From the NCBI GenBank assembly GCA_017798145.1, contig CP059069.1:3395226-3459225 (forward strand): a stretch of 64,000 nt of DNA, read 5' to 3'. This document shows positions 56,999 through 64,000 of this stretch, piece by piece. Position numbers and translations under genes: made by a program. Each line of letters starts with the position of its first letter. Position 1 is the first letter of the stretch. This stretch comes from Akkermansiaceae bacterium (GTDB lineage: Bacteria > Verrucomicrobiota > Verrucomicrobiia > Verrucomicrobiales > Akkermansiaceae). The notes beneath the pieces are model-generated. The model did no database searches and was not told the origin of the DNA. It worked only from the letters and a program-made list of their open reading frames with translations.

Positions 56999-58386
56999 AG
57001 CTTGGAAAGTTCGTAGGAGTCCTTCCCGTCCTTCACCGCCCAGCCTTGCGCGGCGAGTTCGTCGCGGAGCTTGTCGGAGGTGGCCCAGTCCTTGGCGGAG
57101 CGGGCGATCCAGCGGGTTTCTGCGAGGTCGCGGATCGCGGCGGGAATCTCTGTGGTTTCGGAGGAAATTTCCGGGAGGGTGATGCCGAGGGCGCGGAGGA
57201 TGCGGTTGAGGCCGGCGAGGGCGGCGGCGGCTTCGGTGCCGGTGAGCTTGGAGGCTTCGCGCAGGCCGGTGAAAATTCCGCCGAGTGCGCCGGGGGTGTT
57301 GAGGTCGCCGTTGAGCGATTCCCAGGCAGCCTGGAAGGGGCCGAAATCGGCGGACTGGAGCTGGGTTTCCCCGTCCATGTTTTCGGCGAGCTTGGCAGCG
57401 GATTTCGCGAGTTTCCCCAGGGCTTCCTTGGCTCCGGAGAGCGACTCCAGGGTGAAATTCAGCTGCTTGCGGTAGTGCGCGCCGATGAGGGTGTAGCGGA
57501 CTTCCATGGCGGTGAAGCCTTTGGCCTCCAGATCGGAAAGGGTGTACATGTTGCCGAGCGATTTCGACATTTTCCCGCCATCCACGAGCAAGTGGGAAGT
57601 GTGGAACCAATGCGCCGCGAAGCTCCCGCCGCAGGCACATTCGCTCTGGGCGATCTCGTTCTCGTGGTGCGGGAAAACCAGATCAACCCCGCCGGAGTGG
57701 AGGTCGAAGGAATCGCCGAGGTATTCGCGTATCATCGCGGAGCACTCAAGGTGCCAACCGGGGCGGCCTTGGCCCCATGGGGATTGCCAGAAATTTTCCC
57801 CGTCCTCTTCCCTGCGGGCTTTCCACAGGACGAAATCGGAGATGCTGTCTTTCTCATACTCGTCGGCATCGGCGCGGGCGTTCTGGGTTTTCCCGAGATC
57901 GAGCTCGCGCTCGTCGAGGCGGGAGAGCCTGCCGTAGCCGGGGAAGGAGGAGATGCGGAAATAGACGGAGCCGTCCTCGGATGCGTAGGCGTTACCCTTT
58001 GCGATGAGCTCCGCGATCATCGCGATCTGCTGCGGGATATGCTCTATCGCGGAGGGCTCGATGTGCGGCGGCAGGCAGGCGAGCGCCTCGCAATCGGCAT
58101 GAAATTTTTCCGTCCATCCCTCGGTGAATTCCTTGAGCGTCTTCGCGGCCTTCTGGGAATCGCGTATCGTCTTGTCATCGACATCGGTCAGGTTGCGGAC
58201 ATGCAGGGTGGCGGTGCCGCCGGTCTCCAGCGTGCGCCGGAACACATCCTGGAGCACGAAAGTCCTGAAATTCCCGATGTGCGCCGGGCCATAGACCGTG
58301 GGGCCGCAGCAATAAAAGCGGTAGGTTTTCCCATCGAGTGGGCGGATTTCCTTTTCGGTGCGGGAAAGGGTGTCGAAGAGACGCAT
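56995..58386 (-). CDS. cysS: Cysteinyl-tRNA synthetase
   Basis: A 463-residue class I synthetase. The HIGH-type motif is PAHIGNFRT (about 35-43) preceded by FYCCGPTVYGP, with the Zn-binding Cys residues in YCCGPTVY, LECSAMI and the HHENEIAQSE region. KMSKS is intact (GGKMSKSLGN). The DALR helical domain follows and the C-terminus is short (AQGWAVKDGKDSYELSKL). It is first of a two-gene unit with the MBL hydrolase. Confidence 0.96.
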   Translation of the reverse strand: MRLFDTLSRTEKEIRPLDGKTYRFYCCGPTVYGPAHIGNFRTFVLQDVFRRTLETGGTATLHVRNLTDVDDKTIRDSQKAAKTLKEFTEGWTEKFHADCEALACLPPHIEPSAIEHIPQQIAMIAELIAKGNAYASEDGSVYFRISSFPGYGRLSRLDERELDLGKTQNARADADEYEKDSISDFVLWKARREEDGENFWQSPWGQGRPGWHLECSAMIREYLGDSFDLHSGGVDLVFPHHENEIAQSECACGGSFAAHWFHTSHLLVDGGKMSKSLGNMYTLSDLEAKGFTAMEVRYTLIGAHYRKQLNFTLESLSGAKEALGKLAKSAAKLAENMDGETQLQSADFGPFQAAWESLNGDLNTPGALGGIFTGLREASKLTGTEAAAALAGLNRILRALGITLPEISSETTEIPAAIRDLAETRWIARSAKDWATSDKLRDELAAQGWAVKDGKDSYELSKL

Positions 58387-58524
58387 GGAGGGGTTCTACG
58401 GTGGCGGCGCGGAAGATGGAAGCCGGGATTGCTTCCCTGCGCACCGAGGATACGCGAAGAAAACAAACGTCGTGGATGGTTTGTTGGCCAATGCCCCAAT
58501 GATGGGTTGCCTTCGCCAAAGCCC

Positions 58525-58683
58525 ATGAAAAAACACGCTCTCATCCTTTTGCTCGCTTTGGCATCCACGACTGCCGCTCACAGCGCCGGTGGCCAGGGAT
58601 TTTTCCTGGTCCTAGTCGTGGTGTTCAAGGCGCAACGGCGGTCTGGCGGGTTTGCCTTTCGATGTGATGGATGCTCTGGATGA
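58525..58683 (+). CDS. Short ORF with signal peptide, probably a truncated exported protein
   Basis: Codes for 52 residues: a convincing signal peptide (MKKHALILLLALASTTAAHS) followed by about 30 residues that look random and Cys/Arg-rich. The open frame ends just before a decayed transposase. The likeliest reading is that an exported-protein gene lost its body when the transposase sequence arrived or the region decayed. It could also be a genuine small peptide. Confidence 0.35.
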   Translation: MKKHALILLLALASTTAAHSAGGQGFFLVLVVVFKAQRRSGGFAFRCDGCSG

Positions 58684-58735
58684 GGAGCAGGATGGGGATG
58701 GCGACTCCGGGGGAGGCTTTCCCTGAGGCGGCTGT

Positions 58736-59325
58736 TTGCCCCTTTGCTCCGAGGCCTTTGTGGCCGGGGTCGAGGCGGAGCTTGCCGGGGTGAGGAAGGA
58801 TGGGGCTTTGGCGGCGGAGATCCATGGCCGCTTCAGCTGCCGGATGCACGATCTGAGCGAGTTCATGAAGACGCTGCTGCAAAGTTTCACCCGTTGGTTC
58901 AACCGGACGCACCAGCGCAGCGGAACACTGTGGGAGCAACGCCACAAGAGCGTGATTGCCTGATGAATTATTTCGCCCGTGGCGATGAAGTGTCAGGCTT
59001 TCTCGCTGCGCTCGGCTGTGGAGAGCGGTGTGGCGGCGCGGACGATGGCGGCATACATTGACCTCAACCCGGTGCGGGCGGGGATGGTTTCCGGCCCGGC
59101 GGGCTATCGCTGGAGCGGCTACGGCCAGGCGGTGGGCGGCTTCCTCCTCCGGAAGCCGGGGAAGCTTGGCGTTGGGAGCAAGGGGTTCGTGAACGAGGCG
59201 TTGGCGGCGGTGCGGGAGAGGTTTTCCGAGAGAAGAAAAGACGGCGCGCGTCGGATGCGGGGGTACGGAAAGGCGGCGTCGGGGGGCTCTGGAGTATGAG
59301 GGATCTGCGGGTGGGGGTGGGGTGA
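58736..59325 (+). pseudogene. Transposase remnant of the REP-associated (Y1, IS200-like) type
   Basis: Reading in one frame gives RMHDLSEFMKTLLQSFTRWFNRTHQRSGTLWEQRHKSVIA, then two TGA stops at 58961-58966, then AAYIDLNPVRAGMVSGPAGYRWSGYG and ERFSERRKDGARR. After a frameshift near 59290 it ends LWSMRDLRVGVG with a stop at 59323-59325. These are the middle and C-terminal signatures of the tyrosine transposases often annotated as REP-associated. The N-terminal catalytic part with the His pair is absent. Non-functional. Confidence 0.8.
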
Positions 59326-59494
59326 AGGGACGTGGGAGGATTCGGGCAATGACAGACAGATTGCCAATAGCCTTGGTGCAGGCCAGCGGTGGGGCATTTT
59401 ACCTGAAATCATCGTGAGTGGAAAAGTCATTGAGTTGCAGCTGAAATTACGGGTTGCCGCCGATTTCGTGGGTGCATAAGAATCACCTCCCCCG

Positions 59495-61807
59495 ATGACC
59501 GATCTCTCCCCAATCCTTACCGACCGATCGAACCCAATCCACATCCACCTGATCGGCGTCGCCGGATCCGGGATGAGCGGGCTGGCGTTGCTCTTGCTAG
59601 GCATGGGGCACAAGGTTTCTGGATGCGACCGCGTCACAACCTCTGAGACAGACCGGATGCAGGGGCAGGGGCTGTTGTTTTCCTGTCCGCAGACGGAGGC
59701 TTCCGGAAAAGGGGCGGATCTGGTGGTGTATTCCTCGGCGATCCGTCCGGAAAACCCAGCCTATGCCGCAGCGGTGAAGGCGGGCACCCCACTGATCCGC
59801 CGTGCGGAATGCCTCGCGGCCATCCTCCACACCAAGGCGGGCATCATCATTTCCGGCACACATGGGAAAACCACCACCTCCTCGATGGCCGCCCACATCC
59901 TCCGTGAAAGCGGGTTGAAGCCATCCTACTATGTCGGCGCGGAAATCCCGATTCTCGGCGCGAACGCCCGCTGGGAGGAGGATGGCCGTTCCATGGTCGC
60001 GGAGGGCGATGAATCCGACGGCACCCTCGCCCTCTACCGCCCGGAGCATTCCGTGATCCTCAACATCGAGGCGGAGCACCTCGATTTCTACCGCGACCTC
60101 GACCACATCAAGGAGGTTTTCGCGAAGCTCGCCGACCAAACTACTGGAACCATCGTATATTGTGCCGAGAGCGGGGTCGCCCGCGAAATCTGCGCCGGGC
60201 GGGCGAACGCGGTCTCCTACGGCTGGGAAAGCACCGACGAGCACACGGACTACACCGCTTCGGAGATCCGGGATCTGAAAGGTTCCTCCGCGTTCAAGGT
60301 GAAGAAGAACGGCAAGGTGCTCGGCGACATCGAGCTGGCCATCCCCGGCGAGCACAACATCCTCAACTCCCTCGCAGCGATCGCGGTTGCCGACAGCTGC
60401 GGCGCGGAGTTTTCCCTGATCGCCCGCGCTCTTTCCTCCTTCGCCGGTGCCAAGCGGCGTTTCGAGACGAAATATCTCACGCCCGCCTATCGCATCGTCG
60501 ATGACTACGGCCACCATCCCACCGAGCTGGCCGCAACGTTGCAGACGGCGCGCTCGCTCAAGCCCGCGCGCGTGGTTGTGCTTTTCCAACCGCACCGCTA
60601 CACGCGCACCCAGGCGCTGGCGGATGAGTTCGGGAAAGTCCTGCAGGCCGCGGATCTCGTTTTCATCACCGACGTCTATCCGGCATCCGAGCCGCCCATC
60701 CCCGGGATCACCGGCCAGACACTCGTCGATGCGATGAGGGAAAACGGCGATATCCCCGCGAAGTTTCTCCCCGACCTCGCCACCGCCCACCACGCAGTCG
60801 GCAACTCACTCGAGCCCGGTGACCTGCTCATCACCCTCGGCGCCGGCAACGTCCACGAAGCCGGCACCCGCATCGCCGCCGATCTCAAGATCCTCGAGGA
60901 AATGATCGCCCTGCTTCCGGAGGGGAACATCGACGGGAAACTCTACGAGCCGATGCGCAAGCACACCACGCTGCTCGTCGGCGGCCCGGCGCAATACTGG
61001 ATCGAGCCGCATGCGTTCTATGCCTTCGCGTTCCTCGTGGATTACTGCCGGGGGCGCGGCATCCCGATCCGTGTCGTCGGGCGCGGATCGAATATCCTCG
61101 TCCGCGACGGCGGCATTCCCGGCGCGGTCATCCATCCCACCGGCGGGGCGTTTTCCGAACTCTCCATCGACGCAAAGGGTCATGTCGTCGCAGGTGTCGG
61201 CGTGCGCCTGAAGAAACTCGCATCGTACGCGGGCGCGCACGGGATCGGCGGATTCGAATGGATGGAGGGCATACCCGGGAACGTCGGCGGCTCGCTGCGC
61301 ATGAACGCCGGGGCCATGGGGATCGAGACCTTCGACCAGGTTGTCCGCGTCACCTTTCTCGACGAGGATGGCGTGATCCGCACCCGCGAGCGGGATGAGA
61401 TCGTCGCGGACTACCGGAACGTCCGCGAGCTGAGGAGGAACTTCGCGCTCCAGGCGGTTTTCAAGGGCAAGAACGACAGCCACGAGAACATCAGGGAGCG
61501 CTGGCAGGAATCCCGGGAGAAGCGCAAGAACACACAGCCCATCGCCGCCTCCGCCGGCTGCACCTTCAAGAACCCGGAGGAAATCCCCGCAGGCCGCCTG
61601 ATCGACTCGCTGGGACTGAAAGGAAAGGCTGTCGGCCAGGCCGCCGTATCCGACGTGCACGGGAATTTCATCGTCAACAACGGCAAGGCCTCCGCCAAGG
61701 ACATCATTTCGCTCATCGAATCCATCCGGAAAACCGCGAAGGAAGAACGCGGTGTTGACCTTGAAACCGAGGTCAAGATCATCGGCGAAGAGGAACCCAC
61801 ATTCTAA
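59495..61807 (+). CDS. murC/murB: Fused MurC-MurB: UDP-MurNAc-L-Ala ligase and UDP-enolpyruvyl-GlcNAc reductase
   Basis: A 770-residue fusion of two peptidoglycan precursor enzymes. MurC (about 1-455): HLIGVAGSGMSG nucleotide fold, ATP loop GTHGKTTTSS (121-130), EGDESDGTL, LNIEAEHLDFY, PGEHNILNSLAAI, DDYGHHPTEL and QPHRYTRT. MurB (about 470-770): FAD domain GRGSNILVRDGG, WMEGIPGNVGGSLRMNAGA, then SAGCTFKNP, where Cys stands at the usual catalytic Ser position (a known alternative), and the closing HGNFIVNNGKASAKDI. MurC acts after MurB, so the fusion channels UDP-MurNAc. It is the first gene of the cluster murC-murB, ddl, ftsQ, ftsA. Confidence 0.95.
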   Translation: MTDLSPILTDRSNPIHIHLIGVAGSGMSGLALLLLGMGHKVSGCDRVTTSETDRMQGQGLLFSCPQTEASGKGADLVVYSSAIRPENPAYAAAVKAGTPLIRRAECLAAILHTKAGIIISGTHGKTTTSSMAAHILRESGLKPSYYVGAEIPILGANARWEEDGRSMVAEGDESDGTLALYRPEHSVILNIEAEHLDFYRDLDHIKEVFAKLADQTTGTIVYCAESGVAREICAGRANAVSYGWESTDEHTDYTASEIRDLKGSSAFKVKKNGKVLGDIELAIPGEHNILNSLAAIAVADSCGAEFSLIARALSSFAGAKRRFETKYLTPAYRIVDDYGHHPTELAATLQTARSLKPARVVVLFQPHRYTRTQALADEFGKVLQAADLVFITDVYPASEPPIPGITGQTLVDAMRENGDIPAKFLPDLATAHHAVGNSLEPGDLLITLGAGNVHEAGTRIAADLKILEEMIALLPEGNIDGKLYEPMRKHTTLLVGGPAQYWIEPHAFYAFAFLVDYCRGRGIPIRVVGRGSNILVRDGGIPGAVIHPTGGAFSELSIDAKGHVVAGVGVRLKKLASYAGAHGIGGFEWMEGIPGNVGGSLRMNAGAMGIETFDQVVRVTFLDEDGVIRTRERDEIVADYRNVRELRRNFALQAVFKGKNDSHENIRERWQESREKRKNTQPIAASAGCTFKNPEEIPAGRLIDSLGLKGKAVGQAAVSDVHGNFIVNNGKASAKDIISLIESIRKTAKEERGVDLETEVKIIGEEEPTF

Positions 61808-61811
61808 GACC

Positions 61812-62729
61812 ATGCTCGAAACAACAAAGATCGCAGTCCTCATGGGTGGGCCCGGCGCCGAACGGCAGGTCTCGCTGGCCTCCGGAAAGGCCGTCCTGAA
61901 CGCCCTCCTTTCGCTCGGTCTCGATGCCGTTCCCGTTGACGTCACCGGCATGGAGATCAATCTCCCGGAGGGCACCGGCCTCTGTTTCAACCTGATCCAC
62001 GGCACCTTCGGCGAGGACGGCCAGCTCCAGGAAATCCTCGATGCAAAGGGCGTCCCCTACACCGGCGCGCGCGCCACCTCTTCTCGCACCGCCTTCGACA
62101 AAGGCCTCGCGAAGCAGGCTTTCCTCGCGGCGGATGTGCCGACCCCGAAGTCCGAAATCATCGACTGCACCGATGGTCCGGTACTGCCGTCGTTTCCGCC
62201 GCCCTTTGTCGTGAAGCCACCCCGGGAGGGATCTTCCGTGGGCATCGAGATTGTGAAAACCCAGGCGGAGGCGGAGACCTCCATCGCGAAAGCCTCCGGC
62301 CACTCCAAGGATCTGCTCATCGAGGAATTCATCTCCGGCCCTGAGCTTACCGTGCCGGTCATCGACGGGATCGCCTACCCTGTCATCCACATCATCCCTC
62401 CGGAAGGAGTTTATGACATGGCCGCGAAATACCCTTGGCTCACCGGGACTTCCAAAGGCTCCCAATACATCTGTCCCGCAGACCTCGATCTGGAGACCAC
62501 CATGGCCGTGCAGGCTGCAGCCGTCGCCGCCCACAAGTCGCTGGGTCTTGAGGTGTATTCCCGTGTCGATGTCATGCTCGGTGCGGACAACAAGCCCTAT
62601 GTCCTTGAGGCGAACACCATCCCAGGCATGACGGAAACCTCGCTTTTGCCGAAATCCGCCGCCGCCGCCGGGCTTCCTTTTCCCGAACTCTGCCGGAAGA
62701 TCGCGGAGCTTTCCCTCGCCATCGGATAA
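61812..62729 (+). CDS. ddl: D-alanine-D-alanine ligase
   Basis: A 305-residue ATP-grasp enzyme making the D-Ala-D-Ala dipeptide of the peptidoglycan stem. Marks are IAVLMGGPGAERQVSLASG at the N-terminus, FNLIHGTFGEDGQLQEIL, FVVKPPREGSSVGI (ATP-binding), LIEEFISGPELTV and the C-terminal Mg/substrate motif LEANTIPGMTETSLLPKSA. The start at 61812 lies four bases after the murC-murB stop. Confidence 0.95.
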   Translation: MLETTKIAVLMGGPGAERQVSLASGKAVLNALLSLGLDAVPVDVTGMEINLPEGTGLCFNLIHGTFGEDGQLQEILDAKGVPYTGARATSSRTAFDKGLAKQAFLAADVPTPKSEIIDCTDGPVLPSFPPPFVVKPPREGSSVGIEIVKTQAEAETSIAKASGHSKDLLIEEFISGPELTVPVIDGIAYPVIHIIPPEGVYDMAAKYPWLTGTSKGSQYICPADLDLETTMAVQAAAVAAHKSLGLEVYSRVDVMLGADNKPYVLEANTIPGMTETSLLPKSAAAAGLPFPELCRKIAELSLAIG

Positions 62730-62833
62730 GAATCCGAAAATCGGAAGCTGATTGACAATCAAGGTCAGCTTACTAGGATGCACCCGGCGCTGATTGTATC
62801 GTCCGGATTCCGCGATCCGGGCGGTAAGGTGCC

Positions 62834-63838
62834 ATGCATCAGACACCCCGCTCCATGCGCAAACGATCCTCAAGGGCACGAAGCCACCGGCACCATGCAA
62901 AGGTTCTGCAGGCGGATGTGATGTCGCCGCGGATCGCATGGTTCACATTCCTCGGCTTCCTGCGGGGTCTCGGCAAGCTGGCGCTTGTCATCGTGGCATT
63001 GCTTGCGGCGGCCTACGGGATCCGGCAGGCCGTCGAGCATACCTTCCACCGGAATCCGGATTTCCGCCTCCAGGCGATCAAGCTCAACGAAAACGATGTC
63101 CTCGACGAGGAGGAGCTTGTCACCCGCCTGCGCATCGACCTTTCCTCGAACATCTTCGATTTCGACATAGGGCGGCTCGAAAGGGAGCTTTTGGAAATGC
63201 CGGCCATCGCCACTGCAGAGGTGGAGCGGAACCTGCCGGGCACTCTGGATTTCCGCATCACCACGCGCAAGCCCGCGGCGTGGATCGCGTGCGCGGAGGA
63301 GGGTTTCCAGGCCGGGCGGAAAGCTGGTCTGCTGCTCGTTGACCATGACGGCTTCGCCTATCCATGCCCTGTCGGCCAGGCGGAGCACGGCCAGGATCTT
63401 CCCGTCCTCATGCTGGCATCCGATCCCGCCCATCCCATCCGCCCTGGGAAAACCCTCGAACATCCGCAGTACGGGCATTGCCTCAAGTTGCTCAAGGCCA
63501 TCGTGGCGAACCACCCCGGGGAGCTTCGGATGGTCGATGTGATCTCGCAGGCGAACGAATGGTCCCTTACCATGAGAACCCGCAGCGGAACGCTCGCGAC
63601 CTTCGGGCTGGGGGATCACGGCAGGCAGCTTGGGAATCTCGCCATTGCGCTCGACCATTCCCGCACCAAAGGATACCACATCGAGACGATCAACCTGATC
63701 CCGAAACGCAATGTCCCCATCACAGTCTCCGGGGACGACGCCCCTCCCCGCGCCATCCCAGTGCCGGAGGAAAGCGTCGTGGGGGCACCTGCCGACAGGC
63801 GCGCCGAGGACATCCACAACCTGTTGAACCGAAACTGA
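62834..63838 (+). CDS. ftsQ: Cell division protein FtsQ/DivIB
   Basis: A 334-residue bitopic membrane protein linking cytoplasmic and periplasmic parts of the divisome. A basic cytoplasmic tail (MHQTPRSMRKRSSRARSHRH) precedes a membrane helix at about 38-62 (LRGLGKLALVIVALLAAAYG). A POTRA domain follows (FRLQAIKLNENDVLDEEELVTRL, LERELLEMPAIATAEVERNLPGTLDFRITTRKPAAWI), then the FtsQ beta domain. The ATG at 62834 is preceded by AAGGTG; an ATG seven codons inside is the alternative. Position between ddl and ftsA supports the call. Confidence 0.9.
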   Translation: MHQTPRSMRKRSSRARSHRHHAKVLQADVMSPRIAWFTFLGFLRGLGKLALVIVALLAAAYGIRQAVEHTFHRNPDFRLQAIKLNENDVLDEEELVTRLRIDLSSNIFDFDIGRLERELLEMPAIATAEVERNLPGTLDFRITTRKPAAWIACAEEGFQAGRKAGLLLVDHDGFAYPCPVGQAEHGQDLPVLMLASDPAHPIRPGKTLEHPQYGHCLKLLKAIVANHPGELRMVDVISQANEWSLTMRTRSGTLATFGLGDHGRQLGNLAIALDHSRTKGYHIETINLIPKRNVPITVSGDDAPPRAIPVPEESVVGAPADRRAEDIHNLLNRN

Positions 63839-63844
63839 GGATCC

Positions 63845-64000
63845 ATGGCACGACGCACGAAAATTCATGTCGGATTGGAAATCGGCACCAGCAAGACCTG
63901 CATCGTCGTCGGCGAGGTGAAGCCCGACAGCGCGGTGAAAATCCTCGGCATCGGCGTCACGAAATCGGCCGGCGTGCGCAAGGGTGAGCTCTCCGATTTT
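63845..64000 (+). CDS. ftsA: Cell division protein FtsA (N-terminal fragment)
   Basis: Only the first 52 codons are in the window. The N-terminus (KIHVGLEIGTSKTCIVVGEV...ILGIGVTKSAGVRKGEL) is the actin-like phosphate-1 motif and early strands of FtsA, the membrane tether of FtsZ. It begins six bases after the ftsQ stop, the normal dcw order. Confidence 0.93.
   Translation, partial: MARRTKIHVGLEIGTSKTCIVVGEVKPDSAVKILGIGVTKSAGVRKGELSDF

Noticed and set aside
57046..58683. 545-codon plus-strand open frame opposite cysS
   Set aside because: Gly/Glu-rich non-protein-like sequence antisense to a clear cysS. Only its last 52 codons, opening with a signal peptide, were kept as a short ORF.

Overview
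The window comes from a GC-rich member of the Verrucomicrobiota, most likely of the Verrucomicrobiae (Akkermansiaceae/Luteolibacter-like). The evidence is a verrucomicrobial-looking 16S rRNA gene, a MurC-MurB fusion ahead of ddl-ftsQ-ftsA, a PEP-CTERM protein ending in RRKR, a DUF1549/DUF1553 plus DUF1501 pair, and two secreted sulfatases. No database search was possible, so the rank below phylum is inference.

Layout. 1-12.7 kb: the tail of an unknown gene, a PEP-CTERM protein, a secreted FKBP isomerase, a lipoprotein hydrolase, a 1906-residue alpha-2-macroglobulin with an intact thioester, a ThuA-like protein, a conserved protein of unknown role and an N-carbamoylputrescine amidase-like nitrilase. 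12.7-18.9 kb: a complete rRNA operon (16S, tRNA-Ala, tRNA-Ile, 23S, 5S) with boxA sites, perfect processing stalks and a strong terminator. 18.9-20.5 kb: an IS630 element with TIRs lies directly after that terminator, followed by a decayed IS66 transposase. 20.6-25.5 kb: a condensation-like protein, an MtfA-type peptidase, a degenerate membrane kinase, and a NYN/LOTUS protein coupled to an unknown secreted protein. 25.5-28.8 kb: the DUF1549/DUF1501 pair. 28.8-36.7 kb: a minus-strand run of hydrolase, HrpB helicase, two sulfatases and an orphan RND-type adaptor.

36.9-40.9 kb: three exported proteins carrying four SHD1-like modules, one of them with two retropepsin-like domains. 40.9-44.0 kb: a probable sulfide/persulfide unit (ArsR repressor, palindromic operator, rhodanese, MBL-rhodanese, TauE exporter). 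44.1-46.1 kb: an ion-pumping pyrophosphatase with K+-dependent signature residues. 46.1-50.4 kb: a minus-strand ECF sigma factor, an anti-sigma/DUF3520 membrane protein lacking its VWA domain, and a pseudokinase with two C-type-lectin-like domains. 50.5-54.3 kb: 2-oxo acid dehydrogenase E1 alpha, E1 beta and E2 followed by rex. 54.6-58.4 kb: a membrane protein, malate dehydrogenase, an MBL hydrolase and cysS. 58.5-59.3 kb: a truncated exported ORF and a broken transposase. 59.5-64 kb: the start of a division and cell-wall cluster, murC-murB, ddl, ftsQ, ftsA.

The most promising candidate for an undescribed system is the sigma factor / VWA-less DUF3520 protein / lectin-pseudokinase cluster at 46.1-50.4 kb, which has a shorter pseudokinase paralogue at 22.5 kb. 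Next are the SHD1/retropepsin cluster and the persulfide unit.
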